A DNA stretch of 7,081 nt, from assembly GCA_903844785.1 (NCBI GenBank), contig CAIMVB010000292.1, positions 1 to 7,081 on the forward strand, read 5' to 3'. Numbering within the stretch: position 1 is the stretch's first letter; every line of letters starts with the position of its first letter. The notes beneath the pieces were generated by a model that saw nothing but the letters and a program-made list of their open reading frames with translations, had not been told where the DNA came from and ran no database searches. Shown one piece after another: positions 1 through 6,414 of this stretch. Made by a program: the position numbers and the translations under genes. Origin of the DNA: an uncultured Rhodospirillales bacterium. GTDB taxonomy: Bacteria > Pseudomonadota > Alphaproteobacteria > Acetobacterales > Acetobacteraceae.

Positions 1-731
1 ACTTCAACCGAAAGCCCGAAACGATCAAGCAATTGCGGGCGCAATTCGCCTTCTTCCGGATTGCCACTGCCAATCAGCACGAAACGGGCTGGATGACGCA
101 GGCTGATGCCTTCACGTTCAACCACATTCTCGCCCGATGCCGCCACATCTAGCAGAAGATCCACCAAATGGTCTTCCAGCAGATTGACTTCATCAATATA
201 GAGAAAGCCACGATGCGCCGCAGCCAATAGGCCAGGTTCAAAGGCCTTCACACCTTCCGCAAGCGCCCTTTCAATATCAAGCGCGCCGGCCAGACGATCT
301 TCCGTGGTGCCCAAGGGCAAGTCTACGACAGGCACCGGCACCATGCGGCGTTCAGGCTTTTTACCCTTCGCCAAGACTGCGCAATGCGCGCAACCTCCTG
401 ATGGCGACGCTGGATCACAGGCATAAGGGCAACCCGCGACAACAGCCATCTCAGGCAGCAAAGCTGCCAGAGAGCGAACCGCAGTTGATTTGCCCGTTCC
501 GCGATCCCCAAAGACAAGAACGCCGCCAATACTCGGGTCCACCGCCGCAATCATCAGGGCGCGCTTCATCTCCTCCTGCCCCACGATCGCGCTGAAGGGG
601 TAGGCGTTGCGGATGCGCGGCGCCGCTATTTGCGCCGGCGCTTCATCACGCCGGCGCGATACGCCACGCCGTGATGATTGCGCATCTGAGCCACGACTGG
701 CCGGGCGAAAGCCCGTTAAAGCGCCATCCAT
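1..731 (-). CDS. bchI: Magnesium chelatase ATPase subunit I, BchI (N-terminal 243 codons; cut by the left edge)
   Basis: BchI is the AAA+ ATPase of magnesium chelatase, which with BchD and BchH inserts Mg2+ into protoporphyrin IX in the cytoplasm. The frame is open from the ATG at 731 to the edge. Residues 44-55 ([12 protein letters not shown]) open the AAA+ core, Walker A is GDRGTGKST at 75-83, Walker B is LYIDEVNLL at 177-185, and [19 protein letters not shown] at 221-239 is a family hallmark. Four cysteines (101, 105, 114, 117) lie in a loop between Walker A and residues 131-146. A 43-residue Arg- and Ala-rich extension precedes the core; I see no other plausible in-frame start, because the next Met is residue 55, inside the conserved core. 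The start overlaps the hemA stop by one base (TGATG), with AAGG 11 bases upstream. The rest of the AAA+ module is beyond the window. The identity is secure. Confidence 0.96.
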   Translation of the reverse strand, partial: MDGALTGFRPASRGSDAQSSRRGVSRRRDEAPAQIAAPRIRNAYPFSAIVGQEEMKRALMIAAVDPSIGGVLVFGDRGTGKSTAVRSLAALLPEMAVVAGCPYACDPASPSGGCAHCAVLAKGKKPERRMVPVPVVDLPLGTTEDRLAGALDIERALAEGVKAFEPGLLAAAHRGFLYIDEVNLLEDHLVDLLLDVAASGENVVEREGISLRHPARFVLIGSGNPEEGELRPQLLDRFGLSVE

Positions 732-1942
732 CACGCAGCGCGCCTTACGCGAAATTGTGCCCATACCTGTTCAAGTGCTGCAACCAGATGATCCATATCC
801 GCATCGGAATGGACCGGCGAAGGTGTGATGCGTAGCCGTTCCGTACCGCGCGGCACGGTCGGATAATTGATCGGCTGCACATAAATCCCATGCTCATCCA
901 GAAGCGTGTCGCTCAGTTTCTTGCAGAGCGTGGGATCGCCCACCATCACGGGGACAATATGGCTAAGGTTATCCAGATGCGGCACACCAACCGCATCCAA
1001 GCGGCGGCGAAGCGTTGCAGCCCTTTCATGCAGGGCTTCCCGTTCCTTATTGCTTTGCCGCAAATGCCGTATCGCGGCACGGGCCCCAGCGGCGATGGCG
1101 GGCGGCAGGGCAGTTGAAAAAATGAAGCCCGATGCGAAGGAACGGACGAAATCACACATGGCCGTGCTGCCCGCGATATACCCACCAATGACACCGAAGG
1201 CCTTGGCAAGCGTACCTTCAATGACCGTCACGCGGCTTGCGACATCATCGCGCTCCGTAATGCCGCCGCCAGTTGCGCCATAAAGCCCGACAGCATGCAC
1301 CTCATCGCAATACGTCATGGCGCCATGGGCATCCGCAACATCGCAAATATCGCTGATGGGCGCGATATCGCCATCCATGGAATAGACGCTTTCAAAGGCA
1401 ATCAGCTTGGGCGCGCTGCGTGGCAATTCCGAAAGCACGCGCTTCAAATCCGCCACGTCATTGTGCTGAAAAAGAACACGCTTGGCCTTACTATGCCGCA
1501 TGCCTTCGATCATCGAGGCATGATTCATTTCATCGGAAACAATGATGCATCCAGGGATCTTCGATCCCAGCGTGGAGAGCGATGCCCAATTCGACATATA
1601 GCCGGAATTGAACAATAGCGCCGCTTCACGGCCATGTAGCGCCGCTAGATCTTTTTCAAGCAGCACATGCTCATGATTGGTGCCGGAGATATTGCGTGTA
1701 CCGCCAGCCCCTGCCCCGCAACGATCCAGCGCTTCATGCATCGCGGCAAGCACATCACTATGCTGCCCCATGCCAAGATAATCATTCGAACACCAGACAG
1801 TAACCTCACCCCGCACACCCTTGTCATGCCTAATAGCGCGGGGGAATTCACCGCGGCGGCGTTCAAGATCGGCGAAAACGCGGTACCGCCCTTCCCGGCG
1901 GAGGCCATCAAGCTGTGTCTGGAAGAATTCTTCGTAATTCAT
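731..1942 (-). CDS. hemA: 5-aminolevulinate synthase (HemA, C4 pathway)
   Basis: This PLP enzyme condenses glycine with succinyl-CoA to 5-aminolevulinate, the first step of heme and bacteriochlorophyll synthesis in Alphaproteobacteria. The 403 residues match the usual length of about 400-410. The N-terminal [14 protein letters not shown] is typical, and the glycine-rich stretch [15 protein letters not shown] lies at 76-90. [10 protein letters not shown] at 213-222 holds the PLP-contacting Asp213 and His216, and TLAKAFG at 244-250 holds Lys247, the expected Schiff-base lysine. Arg371 in RLRITP fits the arginine that binds the glycine carboxylate. The ATG at 1942 has AAGGAG eight bases upstream, the best ribosome binding site in the window. 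Its position just before bchI links precursor supply to pigment synthesis. Many phototrophs also have an ALAS gene outside the cluster, which cannot be judged here. Confidence 0.98.
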   Translation of the reverse strand: MNYEEFFQTQLDGLRREGRYRVFADLERRRGEFPRAIRHDKGVRGEVTVWCSNDYLGMGQHSDVLAAMHEALDRCGAGAGGTRNISGTNHEHVLLEKDLAALHGREAALLFNSGYMSNWASLSTLGSKIPGCIIVSDEMNHASMIEGMRHSKAKRVLFQHNDVADLKRVLSELPRSAPKLIAFESVYSMDGDIAPISDICDVADAHGAMTYCDEVHAVGLYGATGGGITERDDVASRVTVIEGTLAKAFGVIGGYIAGSTAMCDFVRSFASGFIFSTALPPAIAAGARAAIRHLRQSNKEREALHERAATLRRRLDAVGVPHLDNLSHIVPVMVGDPTLCKKLSDTLLDEHGIYVQPINYPTVPRGTERLRITPSPVHSDADMDHLVAALEQVWAQFRVRRAA

Positions 1943-2060
1943 GTCAAACTCTCCTTGCCCAGAATAAGCATCCAGGTCTTGCCATTGAACGAGGCTTCAC
2001 CTTGGCGTCTCCTGCCAAAATGTTTGCCACCGCCATGCCGTTGATGCAGGTCTCTCTCAT
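1939..2060 (-). pseudogene. Possible small gene (about 40 codons) between puhE and hemA, apparently frameshifted
   Basis: This is the only gap over 100 bases. An ATG at 2060 overlaps the puhE stop (ATGA), with GAGG eight bases upstream. Read straight, it gives 38 residues ending in a TGA one base before the hemA ATG. G or C dominates third codon positions for the first 22 codons (17 of 22 by hand count) and then drops. The frame one base back then takes over with G/C-rich third positions (13 of the 18 coding codons). With a -1 step after codon 22 (AAG at 1997-1995) the product would be about 40 residues: MRETC, then [17 protein letters not shown], then [18 protein letters not shown]. Its TGA would overlap the hemA ATG as ATGA, the junction style of this operon. 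It could be a gene broken by a one-base loss, a sequencing error, or programmed slippage. The second half loosely resembles the HemP-type hairpin as I remember it, but this is weak. It may also be noncoding leader. Confidence 0.35.
1951..1956 (-). promoter_or_regulatory. Ribosome binding site of hemA
   Basis: AAGGAG on the minus strand lies eight bases before the ATG at 1942. It fixes the hemA start and suggests strong initiation that does not depend only on coupling to the upstream reading frame. Confidence 0.8.
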
Positions 2061-3115
2061 GCGCTGTACCTCAGCGCATAATTTTCAAATTCCGCGCAAA
2101 TGCCTCGCTCATTTAAAAAGCGCCCGGTGACGATAATGCCGGTAGAGGCAGCTTCCGGTGCGCCATGGCGCCTCAGATGCATAACACCATCGACAAAATC
2201 AAGCACCAGCCACCCCTCGGGGGCGCGGATCGATCCTTTAAGGCTTTCAATAGTTCCAAAAGCGCCAGCGGTTACACGCGCGACCACGGCGGCCAGAGGC
2301 TTCATATCAAAGGGCCCGGTGAGTTCCGTGGACCAGGTTGTGGTCTGTTTGGGATCTTCATTACCCCGCAAACCCCAATGCCATAACGCCTCAAGCGGTA
2401 GTGGCAACATCAAAAACCAATGTTCCAATACAGCGAGGCTGGCGAGCATAGCCACAAGCATGAACCCAATCGCTTGATACTCATTCGCGTCATTTGCGAA
2501 AGCTTTATGAAAAAGCCATGCGCTTAGTATAGTGCCAAGTGTAATAGAAAACGGGAAAAGAAGATTCATCGGCCGCAGCGCGAAATAGCTGCTGATATAG
2601 CGCAAATGCACAGGCAAAAGTCGTTCACCAGTATTCCGTACACCAAGGTAAAGGTTAAGCTTTGCACTTAACCGCATAACCCAAAGAACCGCGAAAGTTA
2701 TGATCCCTATTGTATTCGCCCAAAAAGCAAGAGAGCCAAGCAAAAAGGCCCCTATGGCCAGGATGAAAAGCTCATGCCAAAGGACAACCCGCGTAGCCGC
2801 CCAGAAGCGTTGCAAACCAACATAATGAGAAGGGAGTTCCTGCCGGTTCGGCCCGGTAATAAGACCACCCAGAAAGCTTATCTCCACCGCGCCCCAAACA
2901 CCCAATGCGCCAAGGAATGAAAGAAACGCGCTAGCTTTGGTCGTCTCATCCGAAACGGCCAGTAAAAGCGCCATTGAGCCCAACAGCATAGCCGCAACCG
3001 TAAGCCCCAGGGGCAAACGCTTCTGGCCAAGCGATGTCACCACCAAAAGGATCGCGCCCGTGGTAAACCACCACAGGAAAATAGCTACCAGGGCTGCGAC
3101 CAGACTGTCGGACAT
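2057..3115 (-). CDS. puhE: Photosynthetic complex assembly protein PuhE (DUF3623 type) with a long C-terminal tail
   Basis: PuhE is a multi-pass inner-membrane protein encoded next to acsF and puhABC in purple Alphaproteobacteria and implicated in assembly or regulation of the photosynthetic apparatus; its biochemical role is not established. From the ATG at 3115 the protein has 352 residues. About seven or eight hydrophobic segments are visible, near 5-27, 36-54, 63-84, 109-126, 128-147, 183-203 and 214-236. The membrane part closes with EHWFLMLPLPLEALWHWGL at 231-249, a strongly PuhE-like stretch. About 103 mostly polar residues follow, so it is longer than the Rhodobacter capsulatus protein, which I recall as ORF274. 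The ATG at 3115 lies seven bases after the acsF stop and directly precedes the first membrane segment. A start at 3217 would add 34 residues and a long overlap with acsF, so I rejected it. No strong ribosome binding site is visible, which suggests coupling to acsF. Confidence 0.9.
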   Translation of the reverse strand: MSDSLVAALVAIFLWWFTTGAILLVVTSLGQKRLPLGLTVAAMLLGSMALLLAVSDETTKASAFLSFLGALGVWGAVEISFLGGLITGPNRQELPSHYVGLQRFWAATRVVLWHELFILAIGAFLLGSLAFWANTIGIITFAVLWVMRLSAKLNLYLGVRNTGERLLPVHLRYISSYFALRPMNLLFPFSITLGTILSAWLFHKAFANDANEYQAIGFMLVAMLASLAVLEHWFLMLPLPLEALWHWGLRGNEDPKQTTTWSTELTGPFDMKPLAAVVARVTAGAFGTIESLKGSIRAPEGWLVLDFVDGVMHLRRHGAPEAASTGIIVTGRFLNERGICAEFENYALRYSA

Positions 3116-3122
3116 CACAAAT

Positions 3123-4199
3123 CTACCAAACCGGCGCCATGCGAGTTTCTGCTGGCAGCGCATGCCTCCGGGGACGCCGGAAGAACAGCTTTCCAAAGGT
3201 GAAGGCAGCGGCGGCACCTAGCCCAAGCCGGCGGATGCGGGAAACCACGCCACCTTCGCGGCGCGCTTCATTCATCTTCTCAGAAATATCAAGAAGACGG
3301 TCCATATCCTCCATGAAGCCCGGGCCATCAATGTCCAGCGTTACGGGGAAAACCTGGCGACAGATTTCCTCAGTGATTTTGAAGACTTCGCGATCATATT
3401 CCGTGGGCGTCATGCCGAGCGCCTTATGGAATTCTGGCCGCCCATGATCCCGCACATACATGGTCGCAAAAACCGCCAACTGGAAAAAACGGCACCACAA
3501 AGCGTTCACGCCAGTCAGGAGCTTGGGATTTGCGCGCATCAGAAGCGCGAAGGCTTCGCCATGCCGGAATTCATCGTTACACCATTTCTCGAACCAGATA
3601 AAAATGGGATGGAAACGAAGTTCAGGATGCCGTTCAAATTGGCGGAAGATCGTGATGTAGCGCGCGTAGCCAATCTTTTCGCTCAAATAGGTCGCGTAGA
3701 AAATGAATTTGGGCTGGAAGTAATGGTATTTTTTGGCGCGCGTCAGAAAGCCCAAATCAACCCCAATGCCCAAATCCTTCAGTGCATCATTGATAAATCC
3801 GGCGTGGCGGCTTTCATCCCGCGCCATGACCGAAAAAAGCTCCTTCATATCCGGATTTTTGACGCGCTTCTTGATCTCCGCATACAGAACGCATCCGGAA
3901 AATTCGGCTGTCACGCTGCTCACCAGAAAATCCACTAACTCTTTCTGTAGGCCTTCCGGCAGCGCTTCCAGACTGAAAGCGTCAAAACGCTCATCGCGGA
4001 TAAAATGGCCTTTATTGGGATCCTGGTGAAATTCTTCCATCAACCGGTCCCATTCTGCGCGAACGGGCTCGACGTTAATCGCATCCATCGCTGCAAAATC
4101 GGTTGTGTAAAATCGGGGCGACAGAGCGGTTTCTGTAAGCGCCATTTCCGTTGATTCACGTGACAGCTTGTCCCGCATCGGGTGGCTCACGGCGTTCAT
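3123..4199 (-). CDS. acsF: Mg-protoporphyrin IX monomethyl ester oxidative cyclase AcsF
   Basis: AcsF is the O2-dependent diiron cyclase that forms the isocyclic ring, converting Mg-protoporphyrin IX monomethyl ester to divinyl protochlorophyllide. It is the aerobic alternative to the radical-SAM enzyme BchE. The 358 residues match the family. Candidate iron ligands sit in the usual ferritin-like pattern: Glu99 in TAEFSGC, Glu129 and His132 in ARDESRH, and Glu210 and His213 in [10 protein letters not shown]; Glu108 and Glu174 are nearby acidic candidates. The C-terminal part (326-345) combines a hydrophobic stretch with RRPRRH and could touch the membrane. The start at 4199 overlaps the upstream stop (ATGA) with AAGGAGG four bases before it, although in-frame Met8 and Met19 exist. 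Its presence implies bacteriochlorophyll synthesis in the presence of oxygen. Bacterial enzymes of this class may need an extra subunit such as BciE, which is not seen here. Confidence 0.97.
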   Translation of the reverse strand: MNAVSHPMRDKLSRESTEMALTETALSPRFYTTDFAAMDAINVEPVRAEWDRLMEEFHQDPNKGHFIRDERFDAFSLEALPEGLQKELVDFLVSSVTAEFSGCVLYAEIKKRVKNPDMKELFSVMARDESRHAGFINDALKDLGIGVDLGFLTRAKKYHYFQPKFIFYATYLSEKIGYARYITIFRQFERHPELRFHPIFIWFEKWCNDEFRHGEAFALLMRANPKLLTGVNALWCRFFQLAVFATMYVRDHGRPEFHKALGMTPTEYDREVFKITEEICRQVFPVTLDIDGPGFMEDMDRLLDISEKMNEARREGGVVSRIRRLGLGAAAAFTFGKLFFRRPRRHALPAETRMAPVW

Positions 4200-4501
4200 G
4201 CGGCCTCCTTCGGCTCAAAGCCCACATGGTAAAGTTCAGTCAATTCAAGGATCGAACGAAATTGGGTCCAATGGCGGAGAAAGAAACCTGCCCGAATGAC
4301 GGTTGCCGAGGTTTCAAAGCTATATTTCTCCCCATACGCTACCTGCGCCGGGGCTCCATGCACAATGACCTCGTCACCCGGGCGTAGAGTTACGTTTTCG
4401 GGCACCGCATAGGCATGGAAACTATCGAAACTACGTTCAATTTCGACCGTACACGGCACGTCAAAGCGCCTGCCCCTTGGCTCTCGGTTTGTATTGTTCA
4501 T
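4196..4501 (-). CDS. Unidentified 101-residue protein encoded between puhC and acsF
   Basis: I do not recognise this family. The product is a small soluble protein with no membrane segment or signal peptide. The N-terminus is polar ([11 protein letters not shown]). The middle alternates hydrophobic and polar residues like beta strands: [10 protein letters not shown] at 13-22, [15 protein letters not shown] at 37-51 and SATVIRAGF at 65-73. [12 protein letters not shown] resembles turns in small beta-barrel domains. The C-terminus has an aromatic helix-like stretch, [23 protein letters not shown], at about 73-95 (given here as one span of key residues Phe73, His77, Trp78, Leu86, Tyr91 and Phe95). 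A real gene is well supported: ATGA overlaps with puhC upstream and acsF downstream, GAGGAAGG just before the start, and a frame open for its whole length. Its place suggests a role in complex assembly or the cyclase step. It is longer than the short PuhD of Rhodobacter (about 55 residues as I recall), and I see no basis to call it PuhD. Confidence 0.85.
   Translation of the reverse strand: MNNTNREPRGRRFDVPCTVEIERSFDSFHAYAVPENVTLRPGDEVIVHGAPAQVAYGEKYSFETSATVIRAGFFLRHWTQFRSILELTELYHVGFEPKEAA
4204..4210 (-). promoter_or_regulatory. Ribosome binding site of acsF
   Basis: AAGGAGG on the minus strand lies four bases before the ATG at 4199, inside the last codons of the preceding gene. Together with the ATGA overlap it favours the 4199 start over the downstream in-frame methionines. 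Confidence 0.7.
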
Positions 4502-4953
4502 TTGCCTTCCTCATTTTTTTTGTTCAGGAACTCAGCAAAACTCTGCAGGTTCGTGGCCCCAAATGCGCGCAGATCCGTCCAGCGCCCGCTTACCGGGTCT
4601 TCCAGAATGATTGCTCCATCTTGCATGGCAGCAACGCGCAAGGGGCTTTCGGTGCCGGGGTTCTCCAATCTTCTCTCACGCATGAAGCCGCGCAATGCAC
4701 CACGCACAAAACCGCCCTCACCTGGCGCAATTTCGCCAATCATTTGTCCAGTAGAAGCATCCCGTACGGAAATGCCACCATCCGACCTGTCACTAAACAA
4801 TATATTGCGCGCAGCAATGGCTTCTCCGGAGGGATGCCATTCATGACGCTTCTCACTAGCATTCAGCATAACGAACCCAAGCACACCTGCCAGCATGGCC
4901 CCAAGGCCAAGGCCCAGAAAATCAACACGCGGCAGTAATGCTTTTGATGCCAT
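4498..4953 (-). CDS. puhC: Photosynthetic complex assembly protein PuhC
   Basis: PuhC is a bitopic membrane protein needed for normal reaction centre-LH1 assembly or reorganisation in Rhodobacter. From the ATG at 4953 it has 151 residues (about 162 in R. capsulatus as I recall). One membrane segment lies at about 11-30 (DFLGLGLGAMLAGVLGFVML), followed by a polar domain expected to be periplasmic. Within it the Arg-rich segment RGALRGFMRERR at 84-95 and the FGATN stretch near 131-135 look typical of the family. An alternative ATG at 4983 would add ten residues and overlap puhB by 20 bases. I prefer 4953 because it lies ten bases after the puhB stop with AGGG about eight bases upstream, while 4983 has no recognisable binding site. 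Its stop overlaps the next gene as ATGA. Confidence 0.92.
   Translation of the reverse strand: MASKALLPRVDFLGLGLGAMLAGVLGFVMLNASEKRHEWHPSGEAIAARNILFSDRSDGGISVRDASTGQMIGEIAPGEGGFVRGALRGFMRERRLENPGTESPLRVAAMQDGAIILEDPVSGRWTDLRAFGATNLQSFAEFLNKKNEEGK
4505..4512 (-). promoter_or_regulatory. Ribosome binding site of the 101-codon gene
   Basis: GAGGAAGG on the minus strand ends three bases before the ATG at 4501; the AGGA core is six bases from it. It supports this small unidentified frame as a translated gene rather than a chance ORF. Confidence 0.65.
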
Positions 4954-4963
4954 GGTCTCTGCC

Positions 4964-5635
4964 CTAAGCCATCGCCGCTTCATTATGGGGCATTGTGGAT
5001 TCTGCGCCCAAAGCTGAACGACTCATTCCTACCCCTGTAGAAGTAGCAACTGCATTGCCCAATATTTCCGCCACCGCAGCAGCATTCGCGATACCGCGAA
5101 GCATGGGTTTTGGGCGGCCAAAGCTCCATCCTCCACAATGTGGCCAGAGGGCGATCCAGGAAATACGATGTGATGGCAGTAATTCCAGAATGATGTCGCC
5201 TGCGCCATCTTTGCGGTTCCTCAAAGATGCGCCGGCCAGCGCAACAAAGGGAATATTAATCGTGATAGGCAAAGCCACCCCAACCCGCATCACCAAGCGC
5301 CGAGAGGTAATGGAATAGACACTTGTTCGCGCCACGATCTTCGCAAGCAGGGCAAGAATACCAATCGCCACAGCGCCCACCAGCATAAGAAGCATCGCGG
5401 GGCCGATAACGTCCGCCGCCATGCCGCCCTGAAGGGTACCGTTCATTAACTCCCAAAGGACAAGGGCGACAAAATAGCCCCCCACCCAACGCACCAAAAA
5501 GACGCGTTGGGCAATTTCGGACCATACCGGCGCCCCTTGCCAAAGCAGTACCTCGCCAGACGGAAGCGCTTCTGGAAGACCAGGGACTGGTTCCAGACCA
5601 TGTTCCGTCAGGCGTGGGCGCGCTTGCTTATTCAC
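4964..5635 (-). CDS. puhB: Photosynthetic complex assembly protein PuhB (PH-like domain)
   Basis: PuhB is a membrane protein implicated as a reaction-centre assembly factor in Rhodobacter. From the GTG at 5635 it has 223 residues. GLEPVPGLPEALPSGE and LLWQGAP near the N-terminus are typical. Two hydrophobic segments lie at about 49-66 and 77-99. They are followed by a PH-like module, VYSITSRRLVMRVGVALP, of the kind seen in bacterial PH-domain membrane proteins. The later motif LWPHCGGWSFGRPKPMLRG and the AAAVAEILG stretch are also PuhB-like. The last 25 or so residues are polar, low in complexity and look dispensable. The start is uncertain. No ATG fits: the GTG at 5635 overlaps the puhA stop as GTGA, in line with other junctions here, while a TTG at 5641 would add two residues. 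No strong ribosome binding site is visible, so translation probably depends on coupling to puhA. Confidence 0.93.
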   Translation of the reverse strand: MNKQARPRLTEHGLEPVPGLPEALPSGEVLLWQGAPVWSEIAQRVFLVRWVGGYFVALVLWELMNGTLQGGMAADVIGPAMLLMLVGAVAIGILALLAKIVARTSVYSITSRRLVMRVGVALPITINIPFVALAGASLRNRKDGAGDIILELLPSHRISWIALWPHCGGWSFGRPKPMLRGIANAAAVAEILGNAVATSTGVGMSRSALGAESTMPHNEAAMA

Positions 5636-6414
5636 AGGCAAGACTCACTGCGCTCTGGTGTTGCGTAGAAATGACCACCACCAAAATACGCTGAGATGCG
5701 GTCTTCTTCGAGCAACGTAATCTGCTCAGGCCGCGCAATGCCGGGTGCCGCAGCAAACTGCGATGCGGTCACTGAAATGACCTGCGTGGTTCCTTCATCA
5801 TTAAACGTGCACAGGAACATCGGCACCAAAATGCGTCGGCCACCAGGAACCTCGGCTTCAAGGTAGCGCAGAATGTATTCTGAACGGTCGACCCAAAGAT
5901 CAACCACCGTCGCCGCAACGGCTCCATCAAGTGTTATAACTGATTTACCGCGCGGGTCTGGATCTTCATGCGCGATATGCCAGCCAGGCGCTGCACGCAA
6001 CGGCACAATCTTCGGCTTATTATCATCATAAGCAAGGTCGGGAATATCCGCGCGATCGGCGTAAGCGGCCGGACCGACACCATCCTTCATCGCATCGCCA
6101 GTGGGCACAAAAGCAGTGCCCGGATAGGGGTAATCAGGCACCAATTGCGCAGAGACGTCACGTTCCGGACGTACCCCCTGAACAACCGTCGCGCCTTCGG
6201 GATAATGCAAACGGAATACCTTGGGCGCGGGCGTTTCTGGGAAACCATGCATGGTCGCGAAACCCGGACGATCTGGCAATTCCCCGACCATCGGGTAGCC
6301 TTCGCGCTTGTTTTCGCGAGTTAGATAATAAATCAACCCCGCGAAGAACGCGAAGAAGATATAAAGAGAAACGGCAGCCGCATCCAAAAAGACCGGCGTT
6401 GCTGGTGTTGTCAT
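5632..6414 (-). CDS. puhA: Photosynthetic reaction centre H subunit PuhA
   Basis: PuhA caps the cytoplasmic face of the L-M reaction centre core and forms part of the proton path to the QB quinone. The 260 residues match the family. A single N-terminal membrane helix lies at about 12-30, followed by LTRENKREGYP, the conserved start of the cytoplasmic domain. That domain includes GFPETPAPKVFRL, the PLRAAPGWHIAHEDPDPRG region, and EQITLLEEDRISAYFGGG near the C-terminus. Glu179 in VDRSEY aligns by eye with GluH173 of Rhodobacter sphaeroides, a residue needed for fast proton transfer to QB. The ATG at 6414 overlaps the lhaA stop (ATGA) and has GGAG seven bases upstream. It is the structural gene of the operon, flanked by its assembly factors. 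Confidence 0.98.
   Translation of the reverse strand: MTTPATPVFLDAAAVSLYIFFAFFAGLIYYLTRENKREGYPMVGELPDRPGFATMHGFPETPAPKVFRLHYPEGATVVQGVRPERDVSAQLVPDYPYPGTAFVPTGDAMKDGVGPAAYADRADIPDLAYDDNKPKIVPLRAAPGWHIAHEDPDPRGKSVITLDGAVAATVVDLWVDRSEYILRYLEAEVPGGRRILVPMFLCTFNDEGTTQVISVTASQFAAAPGIARPEQITLLEEDRISAYFGGGHFYATPERSESCL

Noticed and set aside
1..731. Apparent lack of a coding frame at the left end
   Set aside because: The minus-strand frame is open to the window edge and translates as BchI; it only lacks a stop codon inside the window.
906..1618. Plus-strand open frames opposite hemA
   Set aside because: They are antisense to a full-length ALAS with all key residues; their products show no family features.
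1943..2056. Terminator or PpsR-type operator (TGT-N12-ACA) between puhE and hemA
   Set aside because: I found no hairpin followed by a T-run on the minus strand and no complete TGT-N12-ACA palindrome. A partial match near 2021 lacks the ACA half.
3116..3217. Upstream ATG at 3217 as the puhE start
   Set aside because: It would overlap acsF by 95 bases and add 34 residues unlike a membrane-protein N-terminus. The ATG at 3115 lies right after the acsF stop and before the first membrane segment.
3426..3938. Plus-strand open frame of 170 codons opposite acsF
   Set aside because: It lies wholly antisense to acsF, which has clear diiron motifs and full length. The product has no recognisable domain, so it is a shadow frame.
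4954..4983. Upstream ATG at 4983 as the puhC start
   Set aside because: It overlaps puhB by 20 bases and has no ribosome binding site. The ATG at 4953 has better spacing, though the longer form cannot be excluded.
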